DNA of 64,000 bases, taken from Corythucha ciliata (taxonomy: Eukaryota; Arthropoda; Insecta; Hemiptera; Tingidae). The stretch covers positions 7,130,001 to 7,194,000 of the forward strand of contig CM075941.1 in NCBI GenBank assembly GCA_038030265.1, written 5' to 3'. Position 1 is the first letter of the stretch; each line of letters starts with the position of its first letter. Both the position numbers and the translations under genes were made by a program. Below are positions 1-9,530 of the stretch, piece after piece. The notes under the pieces were generated by a model. The model saw only the letters and a list, made by a program, of their open reading frames with translations, was not told the origin of the DNA and did not search any database.

Positions 1-1135
1 ATCTTATAGCTTTTAATTGGCGTTTTCCTTTGATTTTTTCCTGCAAATTATGACCGTTCTCTCAATTGAAACGGCAGCTGGAACTTTTCATCAAATAAGA
101 CGTCTTAATTAGTAATTCTTCTCAATAATGCCAGCCAATTAGCGGGTTTTTAAACATTTTTTATACGCGTCCCCCCCCCCATTCATTTGGAGCTACAGAT
201 TTAGTGCTTTTTCCGTGTTTTAAGCCCCAAGTTGACTTCAGAGGTCTCGAATTTGCGTTTTCCTAAATTTTAGCCACGAATATCAGCGTATTCCTATAAT
301 TTAGCAGTGAATTTAGGGCCTCTCTCATTTACAGACACGAATTAGCGATTTTTTTTTTTTTTTTTCATTTCTATCCACAAATTATTGTTTTTTCTAGACT
401 TTATCCGTGAATTAGCGATTTTTCCCTATTTTAGGCGCGAATTAATTACCGATTATTTTTCATTCCGTCCAAGAATTAGCCTTTGTCCGAATTTTAGCCG
501 CTAATTACGCTTTAAGTCAATTTCATTCGTGATTTTTTTCAATTTTAGTAGCGATTTAGTTGGTGATTTTTCTCATTATCGTTTCCCCTAATTTTAGCTG
601 ATAGTTAGCAATTTCTCTTAATTTCGTGAATTATTGTTTTACCCAACTTCAGTAGAGAATTTGCCCTTTTTTTTCTTAATTTCAGCCCCACATTAGAGTT
701 TTTTTGTTTTCAATTATAGCTTTGAGTCAGCGTTTTTTTCACCAATTTTTGGCCAAAAAACAGCAAGTTAGAATTGTTTTTTCCATTTCAGCCATAAAGT
801 GGCCCTTATACACTGTAAATTGGTGATTTTTTCTCAATTTCGGTGTGAAAGTTGCATCGAGAAACCACAGATGCGAACGCTGTTTAGCGCTTTACCCAAA
901 CTTTGCTGCGTACTGGCCTGAGGAGCTGCATGATAGTTCGCCTTCTCAACTTTATCGGCTCGTGGATCTGAAGAAACTTGGGATCGGCGAATTTTTTCTC
1001 TATTTTAGCTCCGAAGTTACCTCCAGAAGGCGCGATTTCTCACAAATTTAAGCTTGAAAATAGCGTTTTTGTGGGCTAAATCGAATAATCAGCCACACTC
1101 TTTGCAGGTCACCTACAACGTTCAATTCTCCAGGG
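1..1135 (+). repeat. Degenerate ~31-bp tandem repeat array
   Basis: The stretch is built from diverged units of about 31 bp that combine TTAGC, CGCGAATTAGCG and a T-run followed by CTCAATTT. Units differ by many substitutions and small indels, so no two neighbours match exactly. The part from about 800 to 1135 belongs to a larger unit that recurs at 23590-23770 and 41000-41430, recognisable from the phrases AAGTTGCATCG, GAAAC and ATCGAATA followed by TCAGC. Short open frames here, such as 845-1051, follow the repeat and are not genes. No promoter or exon is visible. Confidence 0.8.
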
Positions 1136-1217
1136 TCCCGATGTCGAGAAAAAAAAAAAAAAAAAATCTCGCAAGCTGGGTCCAATGACGGTACATCACA
1201 AATCATACTGTCTTGCC

Positions 1218-1241
1218 ATAATAATAATAATAATAATAATT
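1218..1241. repeat. (TAA)n microsatellite tail of the non-LTR element
   Basis: Eight tandem AAT triplets on the plus strand correspond to the (TTA)n 3' tail of the minus-strand retrotransposon. Simple 3' repeats of this kind end several non-LTR clades that do not use poly(A). Confidence 0.85.
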
Positions 1242-1298
1242 TTATTGCCAGCATAAATGAATTTATAAGGCATTGTCAAAATATAATAGAGAAACAAC

Positions 1299-2950
1299 TC
1301 ATTTGGAGCGTAGAGCAAGGTCAAACTCTGCGATCGAGTAAGGCTCAAGAACAAGGATAAGGTGGCGAACCTGAGTCTTGAATTTAGCCAGTGAGATGCT
1401 GTGGTCCTTGAGGTGGGAAGGGAGGGCATTATAAAGACTCACGCCCACGGAGCTTGGGTTCAACCTGGCAGAAGCAGCTAGGCGCACAAATGGTGCAGAA
1501 AGGTCGTCAGCACGTCGCGTCGAGTAATTGTGAGAGGCAGAGTTGAGAGGAAACTCGGTCAAGTGTGACCGCACAAAGAGCAAAATGCTGAGTATGTAAG
1601 CACCATGGAAGGTCAACACACTCAGCTTCCTGAACGACCCACGGCACGACGACTGGCGTGGATGCAGTCCGCAAAGCACACGAATAGCGGCCTTTTGGAA
1701 GCGGAAGATTTTCACTGCTCCCGAGGAATTCCCCCAGGCAAGAATACCGTACGTCATACGGGAATAGAAGAGCCCGAAGAAAGCCAGTCGCAGCGCCTCA
1801 GCTGACACGACCTTTTTCAAGCGGCGAAGCACGAAGGTGGCCCTTGATAGGTGGGGCGAAAGGTGTTGGATGTGACTGTCCCAGGACATACGGGAATCGA
1901 TGAAGAGACCTAGGAACTTGACAAACTTATGGGGCCCTTTGAGATCATAAACTAAGTCTTGAGTTTTATTGTCGTTAAGAACGAGACGATTGGCCAAACA
2001 CCATGATTCTATTAGCGAAGTTGCCGCTTCCAGCTCATTAAAAAGCTCGGCCTCAGAATCACCCGTGCAGAGTACCGTCGTATCATCGGCGTAGAGAAAG
2101 ATCTCGGACGAGAGAAGGGACGAGGACGCTAAGCATAAATCATTAACATAAAGAAGAAATAGGAGGGGACCGAGGATTGAGCCCTGCCTAACTCCAAGGT
2201 CCAGAGCCGGAGTAGGGTCCGATCTGACTCCCCCGTACGCCACGCACTGCAGCCAGCCGACGAGGTATGAATGTAAAAAACTGACGGAACGCTCATCGAA
2301 ACCGTAATAACGAAGTTTCTGAGATAGGATCCCGACGTCAATGGAGTCAAAAGCCCGAGAGAGGTCGAAAAGTCTGAGACCCACCTTTGAGCCAGACTCA
2401 AGCCCGGACATTACCGATTGCAGCAAACGAATAGCGGCGATGGAAGTAGAACGACTCCTCCTAAAACCATGCTGATTCTCGGCGAGAATCTTATTCTGTT
2501 CAAGGAAGGACGAGACGCTCGACTACGCGTGTGAAAACTGGGATGATAGAGATTGGCCGGAAGTCACTGTAAACTTGGTTGCCCTTTTTCGGTACGGGAG
2601 TCACAACTGATATCTTCAGGCACTCAGGGAAAGAGCCAGTCTCAAAAAAGCTGTTGATGACAGAAGAAAGTGGTTCTGCAATGAGGTCAGCTGACGACTT
2701 TACAATATCGACGTTTAACCAGTAGCAGTCGTACGAAGTAGAGTTCTTCAAACTGGCGATAGCACTAAAAACATCCTCGACCGAGACACTCTTAAGGGAG
2801 AAGGAGGCGCTGAAATCCGGGTGCAAGAAATCGCGGAAGCTAGAAGGAGAATCGGGCAGCGAGTCGACACCGGTGGCGGCCGCATTAATAAAGAAATTGT
2901 TAAATCCATCGGCATCAAGACCACTGACAGGTCCAGACGAGCCCCGAGCA
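1299..2950 (-). pseudogene. Reverse transcriptase part of the non-LTR ORF2 (frameshifted)
   Basis: This is the polymerase half of the ORF2 polyprotein, which would copy the element RNA at a nicked genomic target. The proximal piece (2500-2826) has finger-domain motifs including FRPIS. The larger piece (1299-2426) has LFDLSRAFDSID (metal-binding Asp), the GVRQGSILGPLLF motif, and the catalytic FLYADD, followed by a thumb and C-terminal region. A frameshift near 2510 separates the pieces and another near 2955 separates it from the endonuclease; aligned reading continues across both in another frame. The frame ends at 1299, close to the (TTA)n tail, so the C-terminus appears complete. Inactive because of the frameshifts. 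Confidence 0.85.
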
Positions 2951-2952
2951 CC

Positions 2953-4062
2953 CTACGGCAGTTCGCCCTTGACCACGTACCATACCGTTTTATTGAAATT
3001 GCTGGTATTATTTATTATCAGGGAATCGTTATATGCCTTTTTCGCTTCAAGTACGCTTGTTCGGAAGTCCTTGCGAGCGGAACGAAGGAGAGGCGCAATA
3101 ACTGACGGGGCGAATGTTGAAGAAGAATTTCGGAGAGCGGAAAGATCCTCACAGCGGCGCTTCTTCAGCCGAAGTCCTTCGGTAAACCAGGGGTTCCGCC
3201 TCCTCTGAGAGCCAGGAATTTTGACACTCTGAAGCGGCACCGCAAGGTCCACGGCCGAAAGGAATGTGTGAATAAATGCATCAGCCCTCAATTTAGGACA
3301 TTCTTCGGAATAAGTGGAGAACCAGAGCCCGTTATATGCAGAGAGAAAGTGCCTCAGAGCAAGAAGACTCTCCGGGGAAATGAGACGCGAAATTCTGGAT
3401 CCAGGAGAGTCGAGGCAATTGTGGAGCTGAATCGAAAATTCCTGAGCACGGTGGTCCGAAAGGTGGAGTGAACTGTGGCCAGAGAAAAACAATGAAGACG
3501 AGAAGTTCGTTATGAAATTATCGATGCAGGAGCCTTTGCCGGTGTAGTGAGTTCTTGTGGGCCCGGTGATAGTCAATGACAAACCAAACGAGGCGATAAC
3601 GTCTCTGAAGGCCAAGCAGTTACTAGAATCCTCATCGAAGTCAATATTGAAATCGCCCGCCAACACAAAAGGAGCGGAATACAAGAAAGCCTTGGTCAGA
3701 AAGGCGTCGAAGAGCTCGAGAAAATAGCGAAATTGTGAGCTAGGAGGCCGGTAAATGCAGCATATTACTAAGTCAGGTGCGGCCAACCGCACGGCAGAGA
3801 CCTCGAGTACTCCTTCAACTGAAAACTGGGTCAGCGGCGCAGGCATCTCATGCGCAGGCAACGAAAACTTAACGAAAATGGCTGAGCCCCCGTGGATCAT
3901 GGAATTTCTTGAGAAAAAGGAGACGCACTTAAAATCAGAAGGAGAAAAAACATCGATTCCAGTACTTGGAAGCCAGTGCTCGGTTGCTGCAATAACACAA
4001 ACATCTTCACGATCTTGGAGGAAAATATTTATTTCATCAATTTTATTACTGATGCCCTGCAT
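2953..4062 (-). pseudogene. APE-type endonuclease part of the non-LTR ORF2
   Basis: This is an apurinic-endonuclease-like domain that nicks target DNA for target-primed reverse transcription. Visible motifs in order are MQGISNKIDEI at the start, ATEHWL (catalytic Glu), AGDFNIDF (Asp/Asn), and HLSDHRAQ (catalytic Asp-His). A linker with basic residues (RRRNPWF, KKRRCEDL) follows, as is usual before the RT. The reading frame stays open upstream of the first methionine for about 12 residues (…FTIVHSN), so the true start probably lies a little beyond 4062. It breaks at the C-terminal end by frameshift into the RT. The family assignment is firm; the clade is not. Confidence 0.85.
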
Positions 4063-4507
4063 ATTTGAGTGAACTATTGTGAAAGGAGAGCCTCCAGTAC
4101 CTCCCAGTCAGCTGGATTCAGCCCGACCAGCACTTGTTTTCGGGGGGAAAGGAGGGGAAGATGCGAGCAACACGCCAGCGGGCCAGACTTCCGGATTGAT
4201 GATCCTGGGAAAATCCGATTCAGGCACTGAAGGACGAGTAGGACGAGAACTTTGTAGTTAGTTTATAGCAGTCGACGTCCCTGAGATTCAAAGAACTTAT
4301 AATAGACGTGACGTCTGCTACCTGGGCATCGGGTTTGAGACGTGAGATGAATAAACCTTTTTTCCTTTGAACAACCAATTGATTGTCCACGCAAGGCTTA
4401 GTGCCAATTAAAACTTCACGGCGGCGGGTAGTGGGCCTGTTGGTCTGATCTGTCGGAATGGAAACAGCATAGCAACCACCTCACGTGAGTTTTTCCCAAC
4501 GGCCCCA

Positions 4508-4639
4508 GGGGGCCTATTCTTAGTTGTCGGGAAGAAATGCCGCAAGTGCGGTTGCTATGACGCGATAGTGTTACTTCTTATTCAGCGTTCTTGGATCCCG
4601 CTTGTGGCATTTTATCCCGACAACTCAGAATAGGCCCCC
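4508..4639. mobile_element. Short MITE, copy 1 (37-bp terminal inverted repeats)
   Basis: The ends are inverted repeats of about 37 bp with four or five mismatches, starting GGGGGCCTATTCT. The middle contains TTGCTATG and CTTGGATCCCGC. A second copy with the same internal phrases lies at 37317-37445. The flanking CCAG at 4505-4508 and 4638-4641 could be a target duplication but overlaps the G/C-run ends. No coding capacity. Confidence 0.8.
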
Positions 4640-5063
4640 AGGTCGGGTGGGCTGAAAATCGTCGGAAGGAGCCAACATCGCCGTCCAAAAGCATAGCAAA
4701 ACTATTTTTTTTTTTTTTTTCTTCATGAAGCGAAAACACGTTTTTATAGCTCGAAAACGAGCGATAAAACGGTCGTTTCTACGGCTAGCCCGAGAAAGTA
4801 GTTTTGGGAAGAGTCCGTTAGGAGCGTTCCGAGCAGTGATTCTCCGAACTGCACTTTCATACTGACAAAAAGGTAAAAAACAAAATAATCCAAAGGAGTT
4901 TTAAACATCTGTGAAAATCGGGAGACAACTGCCGAGAGTGTCCTAAGCTACGTCATAACCCAACCTTCTACATTCAGACCCCAAAAGACCATTAATTAGT
5001 CTCTAAGTTTGATAATAAAATGATTTGGTTTTTTCTACACCTTAGTTTTCACTTCATTATATA
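4640..5063. other. Repeat continuation and unassigned sequence
   Basis: The first about 45 bases (GGTCGG, GGCTGAAAATCGTCGG, CCGTCCAA) match 41385-41432 and appear to continue the larger repeat unit that stops at about 1135. The remainder includes a 16-T run and holds no recognisable gene. Confidence 0.5.
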
Positions 5064-5190
5064 TATTGACCTCGCCGCGAAAGTGCTTTGCCAGTCCTCG
5101 AGGCGTCCGGCCTCGCCTTTGCCTCGGCCGTACAACTCCTCTCGGCCCGGTAAAGACACACTTTCGCGGCTAGGTGCATAATATACTATT
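5064..5190. mobile_element. Hairpin element A with AATAGTATATT end
   Basis: Inner arms 5075-5092 and 5149-5169 pair (CCGCGAAAGTG with CACTTTCGCGG). The centre is a G/C-rich palindrome containing CGAGGCG and GCCTCGGCC. The right end reads, on the minus strand, AATAGTATATTATGC, the end shared with the hairpins at 7671-7792, 36795-36913 and 39890-39913. Non-coding and MITE-like. Confidence 0.65.
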
Positions 5191-5627
5191 GTCGGACAGT
5201 TCATGGTTTCCGAATTGACCGATTCACGATATAGCGCTGTTTCGCGGGATTCGGGCCTATCATGTGTACACAGACGATTTGGTGAGATGAGAAGGAAGAA
5301 GCTCTTCTTAACTTATTAACTTGTATTGTTCCGCACCAGACCATAACTACATTAATGCAGATTGTATTTTTTCTTTGATTTTCCCAACGTAAACAATTCT
5401 TCACAGTCACAAAAAATCCTTTCCAGACTCGTTTTGTTCAATTTCGGCTTTCGAATAACAACTGTTTTAATTCTTATCCATCATAGGAAGGATGAAGGCA
5501 TGTATTGAAGGAGGCACCACCTTCTACCATTATATTGAAGAAGCCAAAAATAACCTCTAGCGTGGCCATAAAATTAATTTATAGCTCCACTATTTTAATT
5601 TCTACGTGTAGGATAAAAAATAGTGCG
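5191..5627. other. Unassigned AT-rich sequence
   Basis: No gene, repeat or element end is recognised here apart from the AATAG at its right edge, which is the left tip of hairpin B. Confidence 0.4.
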
Positions 5628-5635
5628 TACGCCAC

Positions 5636-7662
5636 AGTGGCGGATCTAAGGGAGGGGCCACAGGGGCCATGGCCCCTTCCTTGGAGTCAAGGTCACTTGC
5701 GCAAACATAAACAAAACAAAATCATCAATACCTCCTCCAAAATGGGTAAACACCTCTATTTTTAGGGCCATTTTCTCAGAGGCCCGAGCGTCAGAGGTTC
5801 TCGAGAGACGCGAAGTGCCAAGTTATTTAAGGGAAAAACTCTCGCGAATGGCCTCTCACTGAGGGGAAAAATTTACGTGGAACGCCACCAAGTCAAGTGA
5901 AAAACTTATGCGAAAGGTCACACCAAGGGCAAACTTTAAGCGAGACGTCACATTCTGAGGAGAAAACTAGTTCGAAAGGCCGCGGCACAATGAGCAAACT
6001 ACGCCAAATGCCCCCACGCGGGGGGGGGGCAAAACGCAACAGTCGGAAAAACGTTCACATGAATCGCCGATTTGCTGATATTCTGCGTCAAGGGCAACAA
6101 ATTTGCGAAATGCTTCACCAAGAGCAATGTTAAAAGGTCCATTTTATGAAAAAACTCGTTGGTTTCACAAAAAAATTGTCAATTTCAAAACGAAATTGTC
6201 GGTTTTATGAGAAAACTTTCCGTGTTATAAGACATCTTAAGCTTATGAGTTCAGTGGTTGATTTTATAAGGAAATTTTCAGTCTAAAAGGTGTCAATTTC
6301 ATGAGCACATCGTCAGTTTGATAAGGAAATAGTCAATTTTATGAAGAAAAGTGACGTATTGAATGAGGAATTGTCAATATAATAAAAAAATTGCATTTTT
6401 TGAATGAACTTTCACTTTTGTAAGGAAATTCTTAGTTCGAATTGGAAATTGTTACTTTCAAGAGGAAATCGTTAATTTTCTAGGAATTGTTAATCCAGAG
6501 GACGAATTTGTCAGTTTCACGAGGAAATTGTCATTTTTTTTTGTTTTTTTTTAGCAAATTGACATTTGTATAAGCGCATTGTCAATTTAATTAAAATTAA
6601 ATTGAATTATTAAACTATTATCAGTTTATTATTCAATTGTTTTGTCACTTTAATTTATTTATTTATGTAATAAATAAATGTGTCAACATGAAGCATAAAT
6701 TGTCAATTTGATGTGGAAATTATAATTCATCCACAACAACTTAATTTTGGTTCTTGAAACCTGTTATTTTCGCCCCATGACTCGATGGGCAATTGTCCTT
6801 TCGGTGATTGTTGTTGATACGGTAATTGGTGATTGTTTATTTTGGCTTTAAACTTGCCATTTTTAATATGAATAGCTCATTATACGCAGTAATGATCAAT
6901 ATTAAGAGTGAATTGTCAATTTTATGAGAAAATCGTGAATATTTTAAGGAAATTATCAATGTAAAGAGAAAATTGTCAAGTATATGAGGAAATTGTCGAT
7001 TTTATGAGGAAATTGTCAATTTTATGAGGAAATTGTCAATTTTATGAGGAAATTGTCTATTTAATGAGAAAATTGTCAATTTTATGAGGAAATTGTCTAT
7101 TTTATGAGAAAATTGCATATATTTTGGGGAAATTGTATATTTTATGAGGAAATTTTCAATTTTACGAGGAAATTGTGATCTTCATGAGGAGACTGTCAAT
7201 TTTATGAAGGGATAATTCCGGAAAATTTGTTTCCCAGTAAACCAATTTCGCTGGGTGGCCTCTATTTCAGTGACTGATAGCGCCGATTTTGCGCTAACCG
7301 TTTTTAGCTGGTTTCACTCAATAAAAAGTAATTTTCCGGATTTCGATCACTAAAAACCCCATTTTTGAGGGTTAAAATCGCATTGCTAGCCGTGGGACAT
7401 AGGAGCTTCCCCTCCACCACTGCGCTGAGTTCACTTAATTCGGCGGGAGGTAGCTATGTTTTTGCCAAACTAACAGTTTATATTAAACGTTACGTAGGTA
7501 GTTGTTGAATGTAGTTTTTTTTTTCACTTATTTTTCAATTATCTGAGATTGAGAACTGTGTCTGTCTATCAACTGTGTGACTTGTGGTATTGGCAGCTGG
7601 TATTGGGACCAGATGGAGTCATAAAAGGCCCCCTTCTTAAGCCGACTCTGAGTCCGCGCCTG
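5636..7662. mobile_element. Non-autonomous hAT-like element with 8-bp TSD
   Basis: The left end is CAGTGGCGGATCTAAG and the right end, reverse-complemented, is CAGGCGCGGACTCAGA. The flanking octamer GTACGCCA is identical at 5628-5635 and 7663-7670, the duplication length expected for hAT elements. The body has no long reading frame. It contains degenerate units around 5790-6140 (GTCACA, GGCAAAC), then a long run of 20-bp units (6250-7206), then single-copy sequence. The body is related in inverted orientation to 46740-47340. The element interrupts hairpin B, so it is the younger of the two. Mobilisation would need a transposase supplied from elsewhere. Confidence 0.85.
6911..7206 (+). repeat. 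20-bp minisatellite (TTTATGAGGAAATTGTCAAT)
   Basis: About 14 head-to-tail units of 20 bp. Several consecutive units around 6970-7080 are almost identical and the edges are more diverged; looser copies extend back to about 6130. The reverse-complement unit occurs at 46801-46890. Confidence 0.9.
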
Positions 7663-7670
7663 GTACGCCA

Positions 7671-7792
7671 CGGAGGTAAAGTGGTTTCCAAGCCTCGAGG
7701 AGAGGGAGTCGGGCGTCCGCGGCCGCCCGACTGCCACATCTCCTCTCGTCTTGGAAACACCCACTTTACCTCCTAGGCGTACAATATACTAT
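7671..7792. mobile_element. Hairpin element B (split by the hAT-like element)
   Basis: From 7671 the sequence folds on itself: GGAGGTAAAGTGG, TTTCCAAG and CGAGGAGAGG pair with CTCTCG, CTTGGAAA and CCACTTTACCTCC up to 7775. Its missing left tip, AATAGTGCGTACGCCA, lies at 5620-5635, before the inserted hAT-like element. The right tip on the minus strand is AATAGTATATTGTACGCC. The intact hairpin would have been about 140 bp. Confidence 0.8.
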
Positions 7793-7979
7793 TTCACGCA
7801 CCAACTTTCATGAACATAGACCTGAGCATCCTATTTTTTCTTCTTGGGGGGGGGAGGGGCCCTCTGACAGAGGGCTCGGAGTGGTCCGCCCCCCTCACCC
7901 CTACCACGGTACGCTTCTGAGATACCAACATGCCTCAAGCGCGCTTAAAAACCCCTGACTCAAAGAAGCGCTGTACGAA
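7793..7979. other. Unassigned G/C-run sequence
   Basis: Contains a G-run and a local palindrome (GGGCCCTCTGACAGAGGGC). No gene is seen. Confidence 0.35.
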
Positions 7980-8690
7980 GTGGCACCTATGCAAACACCG
8001 CGAAACAGCGATTTTTTCTCTATTTTGGCCTGCTGCAGTTTCATCAAGATACCGCGAATGAACGCTTTTTCACAGTTTCAGTCACGAATATTAGCGTTTT
8101 TTCCAAACTTTTTGCTGCGTTCTTGCCCCAAGAACATCGTATACACCTTCTCATTCTCTTAAAGCTTCCGCTGATAAAGTGAAGAAAAAACGCACTTAGG
8201 AAACGACAATTTTTTGGTTCTGAGAAGGCAAGTTCGTAGCTCAAATTGAGAAGCTAAAAGCAAAAGAAATCACTAATTCACAACTACAACTATGGAAAAC
8301 TGTTAATTCTTGAATGGAATTAAGAAAAATCGCTCATTAGTAGCTGAAATAAGTAAAACCATGAATTCATGGCAACAAAAAAAAAAATTCGCGGCCAAAT
8401 TCAGAAAACGCGTTTGGTAATTCGCGGCGAAAATCGGGGGAAAACTCTAATTCGTTGATGAAATGTAGAAAAATCTACACTGAGCGGCTGAAATGGGGAA
8501 ACACGTCAATTTGGGGCTGAAATAAAGAAAATGGATAATAAATGTTCAATTTGAGAAAATTTGCTAATTCACAGAAAATTGAGGTTTAAGGAGGCAACTT
8601 ATTCGTCCTAATTTACTGTTAAAATGGAGAAAAATCGCAAATTCGCGGCTAAAATGGAGAAAACGCTAATTCACGGCTTATTCCGAACGG
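7980..8690. repeat. Degenerate ~31-bp repeats with orientation switch
   Basis: Up to about 8165 the units read in the TTAGC...TTTTTC direction. From about 8170 they read as the reverse complement (GAGAAAAA, CGCTAATTC, GCGGCTAAAA). The switch point has no obvious spacer. The phrase TTTTGCTGCGTTCTTGCCCC at 8110 belongs to the larger unit also seen near 890, 23700 and 41130. Confidence 0.75.
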
Positions 8691-9340
8691 TATCTTCAAA
8701 TGGGAGCGCTGGTGAAAGATTCGCCCTGAAGAGGCACCCCGGCCGGCGCACTGCATGTGACCGCGGTGGACCGGACGTTTTGGATTTTTAGCTCACTGTC
8801 TGATTCAAAACTATGGCGCGTTTGGCTCTTTCAACAACTAAATTTTCGTGAGTTGGGCTTTTTCAAACCCCAAAGCTTAGATCCAAAAATACAGATTTGA
8901 TGGTTTTATAGCTCTTTCTAAAATCAAATTTGCAGATTTAATCATTAACTATAATTTGGCTCTTTCAAAGGGCACAATTTTGTGATTTTGGTTATTCGAA
9001 ACCCCGATTCCGCTCTTTCAAAGCTAAATTTTGGCTTAAATTCGCCCAGTTTAAATCAAAATTTCAGGGATCTTTTACTGAGCAGCAACTTTACGCCTCT
9101 GATGTTCACCCTCACGACACATATAGGTGTAAGGACCAACTCAGAATAGTGTGGGTATGCTCTTGACCAAATCATTTTAATAGCTTTCTTCTTCCTCTTT
9201 TCATGTCTGGTCCTCCCTTCTTTCTTATGATTTCCTAAATCCGGGCTCCCCGGGGTTGGTGGGAGGGGGGACGGGCCCAGTGCCCCCCCCCCCGCTCTCT
9301 CGAAGGTGGCCGGCAGCGTGGCTTCTCAAGACAACTTCGT
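8691..9340. other. Unassigned; loose GGCTCTTTCAAA repeats
   Basis: From 8820 to 9030 the phrase GCTCTTTCAAA or a close variant recurs every 40-60 bp, suggesting a decayed tandem repeat. A C-run at 9286 and G-runs mark probable ends of old elements. No gene is recognised. Confidence 0.4.
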
Positions 9341-9530
9341 GATTGCTGAAAATGCAATGAAAATCGGTAATCTGCGGTAAAATGAGGAAAGAATGCTAAC
9401 TAACGGATAAAATTAAGGAATAACTCTGAAAACGGCTGAAATGTGGAAAAATCGGTTACTAGCGGCTTAAACGAGAAAAAAAACATAGATTCTCGGCTAA
9501 AATCAAGAAAAATTGTTTATTAGAGGGTTT
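9341..9530 (-). repeat. Short block of degenerate ~31-bp repeats
   Basis: Units of the GGCTAAAAT, GAGAAAAA, GCTAA type continue for about 190 bp and end at a G-run. Confidence 0.55.

Larger units (their letters stand above)
1218..4480 (-). mobile_element. CR1/L2-like non-LTR retrotransposon, decayed
   Basis: Read on the minus strand, this element carries an endonuclease followed by a reverse transcriptase and ends in a short untranslated region with an AATAAAA signal and a (TTA)n tail (1218-1241). That is a typical non-LTR layout. The 5' end is unclear: reading becomes unrecognisable beyond about 4140, and the sequence runs to a MITE at 4508. I could not find a target-site duplication matching the bases next to the (TTA)n tail. 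The gene has at least two frameshifts, so the copy is not functional. Clade assignment rests on the residues around the endonuclease start and the RT motifs and is tentative. Confidence 0.8.

Noticed and set aside
4505..4642. CCAG as a firm target duplication for the MITE at 4508
   Set aside because: The four bases merge with the G and C runs at the element tips, so the boundary is ambiguous.
6911..7206. CRISPR-like regular repeat
   Set aside because: The 20-bp units abut without unique spacers and the context is eukaryotic; this is a minisatellite.
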